A program made the translations under genes and the position numbers. Below are positions 30,438 through 37,955 of a stretch of DNA of 64,000 bases, piece by piece. Source of the stretch: Planotetraspora sp. A-T 1434 (GTDB lineage: Bacteria > Actinomycetota > Actinomycetes > Streptosporangiales > Streptosporangiaceae); assembly GCF_025420585.1 (NCBI RefSeq), contig NZ_JAOEGB010000001.1, forward strand, positions 558,001 to 622,000. Direction: 5' to 3'. Below the pieces are notes generated by a model that saw only the letters and a program-made list of their open reading frames with translations, did no database searches and was not told the DNA's origin. How positions within the stretch are numbered: position 1 is the first letter of the stretch; the number at the start of each line of letters is the position of its first letter.

Positions 30438-30758
30438 GTGAGCCCCCGCCGCGCGCGACGCCTCGGCCCTTACGACCGCACCGACGGTCGCGGTGCCGTA
30501 CGGCCGGTCGTCGGTTCGGTGGCCGGGGTGGACCGGGTGGAGAGCTCGGCCGACGGCGACTGGGTGGTGCGGAACGTGTCCGGCGCGGCGCTGGCCAAGA
30601 CGTACCGGTGTCCGGGGTGCGACCACGAGATCCGGCCGGGCCTGCCGCACATCGTCAGCTGGCCCGCCTGGCCCGGCGGCGAGGAGGAGCGGCGCCACTG
30701 GCACACCGCGTGCTGGCGGAACCGGGTCAACCGGGGTCCGGGACGCAGCCGCTACTGA
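30438..30758 (+). CDS. Small conserved actinobacterial zinc-binding-like protein
   Basis: This 106-residue basic protein has a probable zinc site made of CPGCDH near residue 67 and HWHTACW near residue 97, and an Arg-rich N-terminus (MSPRRARRLGPYD). No named domain is recognised. It follows the dehydrogenase gene after 99 bp on the same strand. The first repeat element of cluster E comes 24 bp after its stop. Nucleic-acid binding is a guess from its basic charge. Confidence 0.75.
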   Translation: MSPRRARRLGPYDRTDGRGAVRPVVGSVAGVDRVESSADGDWVVRNVSGAALAKTYRCPGCDHEIRPGLPHIVSWPAWPGGEEERRHWHTACWRNRVNRGPGRSRY

Positions 30759-30777
30759 AGGCCGCTCACGCCCCGCG

Positions 30778-30894
30778 TGCATGATCACGCTGAGAGGACG
30801 CGCTGGTGGGGGTGCGGGGGACGGAACGCGTGCATGATCACGACCGGGGCAGTGGCCGGTCCTGGGTAGTGTGTGGGAACTTGTGCATGATCAC
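30778..30894. repeat. 53-bp repeat cluster E, 3 elements
   Basis: Reverse TGATCA cores at 30782, 30835 and 30888 are exactly 53 bp apart twice. The cluster ends 25 bp before the start of the next gene. Confidence 0.85.
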
Positions 30895-30918
30895 GGCGAA
30901 GGGGACGGAGGGGTGGGG

Positions 30919-31623
30919 ATGGAGATCAGGGCGTCCACGGTGTTGCCGGCCCGCCGGGAGAACATCGAGCTCGTCACGGCCGACGAGCTGACCCTGGTGG
31001 GGGAGCTGGCGCTGCCCGAGACCAGGCCGCCGGCGGCCACGCTGATCTGCCTGCATCCCCTGCCCACGCACGGCGGCATGATGGACAGCCACGTGCTGCG
31101 CAAGGCGTCCTACCGGCTGCCCGCCCTCGCCGATCTCGCCGTGCTGCGCTTCAACACCCGGGGGACGACCTCCGACCGCGGCACCTCGCAGGGGGCGTTC
31201 GAGGACGGGAACGGCGAGCGGTACGACGTGGCCGCGGCCCTTGAATACGCCGAGTTCCACGACCTGCCGCACCCGTGGCTGCTCGGCTGGTCCTTCGGCA
31301 CCGAGCTTGCCCTGAAGTGGGGACGCGACCCGCTGGTCGAGGGCGCGATCCTGCTCTCGCCCCCGCTGCACCGCGCCACGGACGACGACCTGGACGCCTG
31401 GGCCGAGTTCGGCCGGCCGCTGGTCGCCCTCGTCCCGGAGTTCGACGACTACCTGCGGCCGGAGGAGGCCGTCCGGCGGTTCGCCCGGGTGCCCCAGGCC
31501 GAGGTCGTCGGCGTCGAGGGGGCCAAGCACCTGTGGGTCGGCGAGCCGTACGTGCGGATCGTCCTCGATGAGATCGTCAAGCGGGTGAACCCCACCACCG
31601 CCCCCCTGCCGACCGAGGTCTGA
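30919..31623 (+). CDS. Alpha/beta hydrolase
   Basis: This 234-residue alpha/beta hydrolase has an early CLHPLPTHGG oxyanion-type stretch, the nucleophile elbow GWSFGTE, an acidic residue in LVPEFDDYL and a candidate catalytic His in EGAKHLWVGE. ATG 30919 lies after GGGGTGGGG. It is followed by a second hydrolase gene 126 bp on. The substrate is not known. Confidence 0.85.
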   Translation: MEIRASTVLPARRENIELVTADELTLVGELALPETRPPAATLICLHPLPTHGGMMDSHVLRKASYRLPALADLAVLRFNTRGTTSDRGTSQGAFEDGNGERYDVAAALEYAEFHDLPHPWLLGWSFGTELALKWGRDPLVEGAILLSPPLHRATDDDLDAWAEFGRPLVALVPEFDDYLRPEEAVRRFARVPQAEVVGVEGAKHLWVGEPYVRIVLDEIVKRVNPTTAPLPTEV

Positions 31624-31749
31624 CTCTGGCGCAATCGGCTTCGGCAGCCGTACGGGCGTCGTCGCGTCCGGCCCCGGCCGTCCCGGTCCTGTCGTCGCGA
31701 ATCGGTGACGAAGGATGGCAAGCGGCCGACCGCGCGTTACCGTGACCTG

Positions 31750-32532
31750 ATGCAGCTCTACTCGCGATCGGCCGGGAGCGGCACGCCTGTCGTCCTCCTG
31801 CACGCCTTCCCCTTCTCGTCCGCGATGTGGCTGGCCCAGCGTGAGGGCCTGGCGTCCGCCTGCAAGGTCATCACTCCGGATCTGCGCGGCTTCGGCGGCT
31901 CGCGGCTGGGCGGTGACGAGCCCTCCGTCGACGCGATGGCCGACGACGTGGCGGCGCTGCTCGACGAGGAGGGCATCGACCGGGCCGTGATCGGCGGCCA
32001 GTCGATGGGCGGCTACGTCACGATGGCCCTGTGCCGCCGTCACCCCGACCGGCTGCTGGGCGTGATCCTCGCGGACACCAAGGCCAGTGCCGACACGGAG
32101 GCGGCCAAGGCCAACCGGGAGCGGATCGCCGCGGCCGTGCTCGACGCCGGGACCGGCATCCTGCTGGAGGAGTCACTTCCGATGCTCGTCGGAAAGACGA
32201 CCAAGCAGCGTCGAGGAATGGTGCTCGGACGGGTCCGCGGCCTGGTCCAGGCGGCTCCACCTCCTGCGGTGGCCTGGGCGCAGCGCGCGATGGCCGCACG
32301 ACCCGACTCCTTCGGCACGTTGCGGAGCCTCGGTGTGCCCGCGCTGGTCGTCGTGGGCGACGAGGACGAGCTGACGCCCCCGTCCGACGCGGAGGCGATG
32401 GCCGAGGCCATTCCGGAGGCGAAACTGACCGTCATCGAAAAGGCCGGCCACCTGTCCGCCATCGAGCAGCCCGAGCCCTTCAACCGCGTCGTCGCGGAGT
32501 TCGTCCAGTCCATCCGCCCACCCCGCGCGTGA
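31750..32532 (+). CDS. Alpha/beta hydrolase (esterase/3-oxoadipate enol-lactonase-like)
   Basis: This 260-residue hydrolase has the oxyanion HAFPFSS, the nucleophile Ser in GGQSMGGYV, the acid VVGDEDELTPP and the His of EKAGHLSAIEQP. It begins with LMQLYSRSAGSGTPVVLLHAF. Its stop codon TGA (32530-32532) is the first half of a TGATCA repeat element. The substrate cannot be told from sequence. Confidence 0.88.
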   Translation: MQLYSRSAGSGTPVVLLHAFPFSSAMWLAQREGLASACKVITPDLRGFGGSRLGGDEPSVDAMADDVAALLDEEGIDRAVIGGQSMGGYVTMALCRRHPDRLLGVILADTKASADTEAAKANRERIAAAVLDAGTGILLEESLPMLVGKTTKQRRGMVLGRVRGLVQAAPPPAVAWAQRAMAARPDSFGTLRSLGVPALVVVGDEDELTPPSDAEAMAEAIPEAKLTVIEKAGHLSAIEQPEPFNRVVAEFVQSIRPPRA

Positions 32533-32589
32533 TCATGCAGGCATTCCCGCGTGTGTCGTACGGCCTGCGGAAACGTGTCGCGTGATCAT
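32529..32589. repeat. 53-bp repeat cluster F, 2 elements
   Basis: Forward cores at 32530 and 32583 are 53 bp apart. The first supplies the stop codon of the upstream hydrolase gene. The second carries the variant GTGATCATGTCC. Confidence 0.8.
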
Positions 32590-32699
32590 GTCCTGGCTCT
32601 CCGGCCTGGCATGCGGGCCCCTGCCGCTGCGCAAGAACGGCGCCGCGGACGGGCACCGGGGACGGGCGCCACGGGAACGGCGCACGCGGAAACGAGCAA

Positions 32700-32728
32700 G
32701 GGCCCGGCGGAACGAATCCGCCGGGCCC
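32700..32728. terminator. Bidirectional hairpin terminator
   Basis: A perfect 12-bp stem (32700-32711 with 32717-32728) closes on the 5-base loop ACGAA between convergent genes, 46 bp from the end of the coiled-coil gene. Confidence 0.8.
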
Positions 32729-32773
32729 CGCTGCGATAGCCGTCGCAGAACTCCCCGAAAGCGTCAGCCCTTA

Positions 32774-34069
32774 TTACTCCTGCCACCACTCCGCATCGTC
32801 GTCGCTCTTCGCGGCGGGCTCGGCAGGCTTGGGTGAGACCACCGGCTTCTCGCTCAGAGAAGGCGCGGCCGAAAGGGCCGGCTTGGCCGGGGCCGCCGCG
32901 ACCGGGGCCGGCTCCGGGTCCATGCCCGGCAGCGCCGCGCCCCCGAGCAGCTGGCGCAGCTGCGCGAGGTGGCTGGTGATGCTGTCGCGCTGACGCGTGA
33001 GCTCGTCGACCTGACGCTGCATCGAGGTGCGCGTCCGCTCCGCCTCGCTCTTCGCGTCGCTCACGATCGACTCGGCGCTGGACTTCGCCTCGGCCACGAG
33101 CTGGTCGGCGTTCTTGCGCGCGTTGGCGAGAAGCTGCTTCGCGTGGGTGTCGGCCTCGCGGCGGGTCTGCTCCGCCTGCTGGGTGGCCTTGGTGGCACGC
33201 TGCTCGGCGGTGGCGGCGCGCTGCTCGGCCTCGGCGACCAGCTTCTGCGTGTTGGCCTGCGCGGTGGCGTGGCGCTCGGCCTCCTGGCGCTCGGCCTCCT
33301 CGCGGCGGGCGGCGAGCTGGATCTCGAACTCGGCCTCGTCCTGCGCCCGCTTGGCCTCGGACTCCTCCAGGACCCGCTGCGCCTGGGCGCGCATCTCGTC
33401 CGCCTGGCGCTTGGCGGTGGTGAGCACCTCGTCGCGCTCGCGCTTGGTGGACGCCCGGAGCTGGGCCACCTCACGCTCGGTCGTGGTGCGCAGCTTGGCG
33501 ATCTCACGCTCGGCGTCCGCGCGCTTCTCGGCGACCTCGTGGTCGGCCGTGGCGCGGAGCTTGGCGACCTCGCGCTCGGTCGTGGAGGTCAGCTCGTCCG
33601 ACTCACGCTTGGCGGTGGACCGGATCTCCTCGGCGTCGCGCTCGGCGGTGCTCCGCATGTCCTCGGCCTCACGGGCGGCGAGGGCACGCTTCTCGGCGGC
33701 CTCGTTCTCCGCGGCGGCGCGCAGGTCGGCGGCGTCCACCTTGGCGGCGGCCTTGATCTCGTTGGCCTCCGACCTGGCAGCCTGCACGAGCTCCGTGGCC
33801 TGCTCTTCCGCCAGGCGCAGCAGCTGCTCGATGCGGGCGCCGAGACCGGAGTAGGTCGGACGCTCCTGCTCCTGCAACTGCCGCTGCGAGTCGGACAGGT
33901 CACGCTGGAGAGCGGAGACCTGTTCCTTGGCCTGACGCAGCTCGGTGTCGAGCGTCTTCAAGTGGTCGTGGACCTGGTGCCGGTCATAGCCGCGGAGCAC
34001 CACGTCGAATTCCCGAGAAGGGGCGTCTTCGAAGAAATTGTTGAGCTGGGCGTCGATGTCGGACTGCAT
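32774..34069 (-). CDS. DivIVA-domain coiled-coil protein, FilP/Scy-like
   Basis: This 431-residue cytoskeletal-type protein has a short N-terminal DivIVA-like segment (residues 12-50, FFEDAPSREFDVVLRGYDRHQVHDHLKTLD). About 300 residues of Ala/Glu/Arg-rich coiled coil follow, then a Pro/Ala-rich tail ending DDDAEWWQE. In Streptomyces the FilP and Scy genes sit beside methylmalonyl-CoA epimerase, thiolase and MeaB genes, exactly as here. Those proteins organise polar growth. Here only one such gene is present, of intermediate size. Older annotations call this family cellulose-binding protein. Confidence 0.87.
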   Translation of the reverse strand: MQSDIDAQLNNFFEDAPSREFDVVLRGYDRHQVHDHLKTLDTELRQAKEQVSALQRDLSDSQRQLQEQERPTYSGLGARIEQLLRLAEEQATELVQAARSEANEIKAAAKVDAADLRAAAENEAAEKRALAAREAEDMRSTAERDAEEIRSTAKRESDELTSTTEREVAKLRATADHEVAEKRADAEREIAKLRTTTEREVAQLRASTKRERDEVLTTAKRQADEMRAQAQRVLEESEAKRAQDEAEFEIQLAARREEAERQEAERHATAQANTQKLVAEAEQRAATAEQRATKATQQAEQTRREADTHAKQLLANARKNADQLVAEAKSSAESIVSDAKSEAERTRTSMQRQVDELTRQRDSITSHLAQLRQLLGGAALPGMDPEPAPVAAAPAKPALSAAPSLSEKPVVSPKPAEPAAKSDDDAEWWQE

Positions 34070-34251
34070 GAGGCTCGATCCTGGTTGTCGAGACGGCTAC
34101 ACGGGCCGGACGGGGGGTTCGGACATCCGAGGCGAGGAGCCCATAGGGATCCACGTCCGGTGGTACGCCAGCGTACTCCGGTACTGCCGCGTTGGAGGCC
34201 CCCTCCGACTTTCTGCGCGACTTGTTACGTATGAGCCTTTCTTGCGTTAGG

Positions 34252-34686
34252 TCAGTGCCTTGATGTCTGCCTGGATGTCTCGACAAGCTCCGTGAGAACT
34301 CCTCCCACGTCCTTCGGATGCAGAAACGCGATTGAGGCACCCATTGACCCATGCCTGGGTCGCTGATCGATCAAGCGGACCCCCTTCGCGCCGATGTCCT
34401 CGAGCGCCTTGGTCACGTCGGCCACTCCATAACCGATGTGATGCACACCCTCGCCGCGCTTGGCGAGGAACTTGCCCACGGCGGTGTCAGGGTGCAGCGG
34501 CTCCAGGAGCTGGACGTAGGACGCGCCCCGGTCGCCGTCCGCCACGTGCAGCATGGCCTCGCGCACTCCCTGCTCCTCGTTCACCTCCCGGCTCACCACC
34601 GTGAGGCCGAACACGGACTCGTAGAACTCGATCTTCTCTGCCAGATTGTGGCAGGCGATGCCCACGTGGTCGATCCTGAGCAGCAT
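34252..34686 (-). CDS. mce: Methylmalonyl-CoA epimerase
   Basis: This 144-residue glyoxalase-fold metalloenzyme interconverts (S)- and (R)-methylmalonyl-CoA between propionyl-CoA carboxylase and the B12 mutase. Expected metal ligands are visible: His7 (RIDHVGIA), Gln in YVQLLEPL, His in GVHHIGYGV and Glu in LTELVE. It is divergent from the thiolase gene. The 115-bp gap carries TACTGATGGGT twice, 15 bp apart (34733 and 34748). Confidence 0.94.
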   Translation of the reverse strand: MLLRIDHVGIACHNLAEKIEFYESVFGLTVVSREVNEEQGVREAMLHVADGDRGASYVQLLEPLHPDTAVGKFLAKRGEGVHHIGYGVADVTKALEDIGAKGVRLIDQRPRHGSMGASIAFLHPKDVGGVLTELVETSRQTSRH

Positions 34687-34732
34687 CGTCGCCCTCCTTC
34701 GCCAACGGGGACGGCCGTGATGGTCGCCCGCG

Positions 34733-34758
34733 TACTGATGGGTCACATACTGATGGGT
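34733..34758. promoter_or_regulatory. Direct repeat in epimerase-thiolase divergent promoter region
   Basis: TACTGATGGGT occurs at 34733-34743 and 34748-34758. Its place in the short gap between divergently transcribed acyl-CoA genes makes it a candidate regulator-binding site; no regulator is identified. Confidence 0.35.
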
Positions 34759-34801
34759 ATGGTGACACCGTCGTCCTGATCCCGTGATGGAGGCCCCCGT
34801 A

Positions 34802-35992
34802 ATGTCTGGATCCGTCATCGTCGCCGGAGCCCGCACGCCCATCGGGCGGCTCCTGGGCTCGCTCGCCGATCTGTCCGCCGTCGAGTTGGGCGGCATCGCG
34901 ATCCAGGCCGCGCTGTCGCGCGCGGGCGTGGCGCCGGACCAGGTCCAATACGTGATCATGGGTCAGGTGCTCCAGGCGGGAGCCGGACAGATCCCGTCCC
35001 GGCAGGCCGCCGTGAAGGCGGGCATACCCATGACCGTCCCGTCGCTCACCATCAACAAGGTCTGTCTCTCGGGCCTCGACGCCATCGCCCTGGCCGACCA
35101 GCTCATCAGGGCCGGCGAGTTCGACATCGTGGTCGCGGGCGGCATGGAGTCGATGACCAACGCGCCGCACCTGCTCCCCGGTCTGCGCAAGGGTGTGAAG
35201 TACGGCAATGCCGGCGTTGTGGACTCGATGGCCTTCGACGGGCTGACCGACGCGTTCGACCAGATCGCGATGGGGGAGTCGACCGAGCGGCACAACGCCC
35301 GCCTCGGGCTGACCCGCGAGGAGCAGGACGAGTTCTCCGCCCGGTCCCACCAACTCGCCGCCCAGGCCACCAAGAACGGCCTGTTCGACGACGAGATCGT
35401 CCCGGTGTCGCTGCCCCAGAGGAAGGGGGAGCCCGTCGTCTTCTCGGCCGATGAGGGCATTCGTGAGGACACGACGATGGACACCCTCGCGCGGCTCCGG
35501 CCCGCCTTCACGAAGGACGGCACGATCACGGCCGGCTCGGCCTCCCAGATCTCCGACGGCGCCGTGGCCGTGGTGGTCATGTCGCGCGCCAAGGCCGAGG
35601 AACTGGGCCTGGAGTGGCTGGCCGAGATCGGCGCGCACGGGAACGTCGCGGGGCCGGACAACTCTCTGCAGTCCCAGCCCGCCAACGCCATCAGCCAGGC
35701 GCTCGCCAAGCAGGGCCTCACGGCCGGCGACCTCGACCTCGTCGAGATCAACGAGGCGTTCGCCCAGGTCGTGCTCCAGTCGGTCAAGGAGCTGGGCATT
35801 CCGCTCGACAAGGTGAACGTGAACGGCGGCGGCATCGCGCTCGGCCACCCCATCGGCGCCTCCGGCGCCCGCATCGTGCTCACGCTGGCCCACGAGCTCA
35901 GGCGCCGAGGCGGTGGACTGGGCGCCGCCGGCCTCTGCGGAGGCGGCGGCCAGGGCGACGCCCTGATCATCCGCGTCCCCGCCGCCCAATGA
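34802..35992 (+). CDS. Acetyl-CoA acetyltransferase (thiolase)
   Basis: This 396-residue biosynthetic-type thiolase condenses two acetyl-CoA, or cleaves acetoacetyl-CoA. The acyl-enzyme Cys88 lies in [10 protein letters not shown], His349 in [10 protein letters not shown] and the deprotonating Cys379 in [12 protein letters not shown] 34802 is chosen because GGAGG stands 8 bp upstream. Together with the epimerase and MeaB it forms a conserved acyl-CoA neighbourhood. The first element of repeat cluster G begins 6 bp after the stop. Confidence 0.94.
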   Translation: MSGSVIVAGARTPIGRLLGSLADLSAVELGGIAIQAALSRAGVAPDQVQYVIMGQVLQAGAGQIPSRQAAVKAGIPMTVPSLTINKVCLSGLDAIALADQLIRAGEFDIVVAGGMESMTNAPHLLPGLRKGVKYGNAGVVDSMAFDGLTDAFDQIAMGESTERHNARLGLTREEQDEFSARSHQLAAQATKNGLFDDEIVPVSLPQRKGEPVVFSADEGIREDTTMDTLARLRPAFTKDGTITAGSASQISDGAVAVVVMSRAKAEELGLEWLAEIGAHGNVAGPDNSLQSQPANAISQALAKQGLTAGDLDLVEINEAFAQVVLQSVKELGIPLDKVNVNGGGIALGHPIGASGARIVLTLAHELRRRGGGLGAAGLCGGGGQGDALIIRVPAAQ

Positions 35993-35996
35993 TGTG

Positions 35997-36133
35997 ATGA
36001 TCACGCACAAGCCCCTGGCCGTGATCATGCACAGGTTCCCGCAAGGGCCGCCGGCCAGCCCCAACGCAGGTCGTGATCATGCACAGGTTCCTCGACAGGC
36101 CCGGTGACCGGGCGTAACACACAGCATGATCAT
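35997..36133. repeat. 53-bp repeat cluster G, 4 elements
   Basis: Forward cores lie at 35998, 36022, 36074 and 36127, spaced 24, 52 and 53 bp. Two units carry the full head GTGATCATGCACAGGTTCC. Their middles can form short GC hairpins, for example GCCCGGTGACCGGGC near 36098. Confidence 0.85.
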
Positions 36134-36203
36134 GCACAGGCTTCCGTCCCCGCCCGGCGAGCGGGCGATTCGCCGTACGTGATCGGGCATAGGTGACCTG
36201 AGG

Positions 36204-37175
36204 GTGGAGGTGAAGGTGGACGTCCGGGAGCTCGTCGACGAGGCGCGACGAGGGCGGCCGCGTGCGGTGGCCCGGCTGATCTCGCTCGTCGAGAACGCCG
36301 TCTCGTCTCCCGGCTCGGCCAAGGCACTCCGCGAGGTCATGGCGGAGCTCGCGACCGGGACGCGGAAGCCGTACACCGCGAAGGTCATCGGCCTCACGGG
36401 CTCACCGGGTGTGGGGAAGTCGACGGCCACGGGCATGCTCGTCAAGGCATTCCGCCGTCGCGGCAGCCGGGTGGGCGTGCTCGCCGTGGATCCCTCCAGC
36501 CCCTTCACCGGAGGGGCGCTGCTCGGCGACCGCGTCCGGATGCAGGAACACGCCACCGATCCCGGCGTTTTCATCCGCAGCATGGCCAGCCGCGGTCACC
36601 TCGGAGGGCTGTCCTGGGCGACGCCGCAGGCGCTCCGCGTGCTCGACGCCGCCGGGTGCGACGTGATCCTCATCGAGACGGTGGGGGTCGGCCAGGCCGA
36701 GGTGGACGTCGCCCGCCTGGCCGACACCACGATCGTGCTGCTGGCCCCGGGGATGGGCGACGGCATCCAGGCCGCCAAGGCCGGCATCCTGGAGGTCGCC
36801 GACGTTTTCGTGGTCAACAAGGCCGACCGTGACGGCGTTCAGGCGACCGTACGCGAGTTGCGGAACATGGTCTCCCTGATCGACGCGCCGTGGCGGCCCC
36901 CCATCGTCACCACGATCGCCTCCAAGGGCGAGGGCGCCGACGAGTTGGTGGCCGCGCTCGACAAGCACGTGGCGTATCTGGAGGAGTCCGGCGAGTCCCG
37001 CCGCCGCAGGCTCGCCCGCGCGAGGGACGAGATCGAGGCCGTCGCGCTCGCCCAGCTGAGATCCCGGTTCGCCGATCTCCACGGCGATCGGCTCGACGGG
37101 CTCGCCGAGCGGCTGCTCGCCGCGGACACCGATCCCTACACCGCCGCCGACGACCTCATCGCCGCCCTCGGCTGA
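36204..37175 (+). CDS. meaB: Methylmalonyl-CoA mutase-associated GTPase MeaB
   Basis: This 323-residue G3E-family GTPase guards adenosylcobalamin-dependent mutases, gating cofactor delivery and removal of damaged cofactor. It has P-loop GSPGVGKS (66-73), Walker B-like ILIETVGVGQAEVDVA and the base motif NKAD. It is full length. The mutase it presumably serves is 10 kb away at 47441-49117. Start is the GTG at 36204; another GTG four codons later is possible. Confidence 0.95.
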   Translation: MEVKVDVRELVDEARRGRPRAVARLISLVENAVSSPGSAKALREVMAELATGTRKPYTAKVIGLTGSPGVGKSTATGMLVKAFRRRGSRVGVLAVDPSSPFTGGALLGDRVRMQEHATDPGVFIRSMASRGHLGGLSWATPQALRVLDAAGCDVILIETVGVGQAEVDVARLADTTIVLLAPGMGDGIQAAKAGILEVADVFVVNKADRDGVQATVRELRNMVSLIDAPWRPPIVTTIASKGEGADELVAALDKHVAYLEESGESRRRRLARARDEIEAVALAQLRSRFADLHGDRLDGLAERLLAADTDPYTAADDLIAALG

Positions 37176-37215
37176 CCGTTCGCGGCCCGTACGGCTGCCG
37201 CCTCGGGCAGGCGGG

Positions 37216-37905
37216 TCAGGGCTCGTCGGCGTACTTGATCACGACGGTGGTGAAGCCGAGGGACTTCAGCATGCCCTCCAGCATCGCCTTCGTGTTCTGG
37301 TCGGCACGGTTACGGAGGTCGCTGCTGACCGCCGCGTCGGCGATCTTCTTCTCGGCCAGCAGGTAGAGCTCCTGCTGGTTCTGCGGTGAGGACGTCAGGA
37401 AGTCCGACACCCGGTCGAAGAGCCCGCGCTGCTGCGCGAAGACGTACGACCGCTTGTTGTCCAGGTTCGGCTTCTCCAGCTGGGCGTGCGGCAGCCGTAC
37501 GGTCACGGTTTTGCGGTCGGGGGAGACGGTGATCGCGTCCTTGGGGAGAGTGGAGAAGTCGACGTAGGCGTCCACGTTGCCGGCGCCCACGAACAGCGTC
37601 CGGGTGCCCTTGATGGCGTCGGGCAGGAAGTTGGCGTCCTTCTCCAGGTCCACCACGACCTGGAAGTTGCCGGTCGCCGCCTCGAACCTGCTCAGGTTCT
37701 GCATCGACTGCAGCAGCACCGGGCCGCTGCGGTCGATGGTCTGCTCCCCGAGCGGGTTCAGCCAGGACCACGTCAGTCTCGCGCCCACAACGATGAGGAG
37801 GACGACGAAAAGGAAGCCGGCGAGCCAACGCCAGCCTCGTCGGGAACGCCGCGTGGCGGGCTCGGTGGGGGCCGGCGCGCGGGGGGGTCGGGTCTGGCGG
37901 TCCAC
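37216..37905 (-). CDS. DUF4230 membrane-anchored protein
   Basis: This 229-residue protein has one membrane segment (about residues 23-43, WLAGFLFVVLLIVVGARLTW) and an extracytoplasmic DUF4230 domain (SRFEAATGNFQVVVDLEKD, LFVGAGNVDAYVDFSTL, VRLPHAQLEKPNLDNKRSYVFAQQRGLFDRV). GTG 37905 is chosen as the first start with a plausible ribosome site. Function of the family is unknown. Confidence 0.82.
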   Translation of the reverse strand: MDRQTRPPRAPAPTEPATRRSRRGWRWLAGFLFVVLLIVVGARLTWSWLNPLGEQTIDRSGPVLLQSMQNLSRFEAATGNFQVVVDLEKDANFLPDAIKGTRTLFVGAGNVDAYVDFSTLPKDAITVSPDRKTVTVRLPHAQLEKPNLDNKRSYVFAQQRGLFDRVSDFLTSSPQNQQELYLLAEKKIADAAVSSDLRNRADQNTKAMLEGMLKSLGFTTVVIKYADEP

Positions 37906-37955
37906 GGGAAGACATCTTCCCCCGATTCCCCCGAACTCACCTCGGGCCCGGGAAA

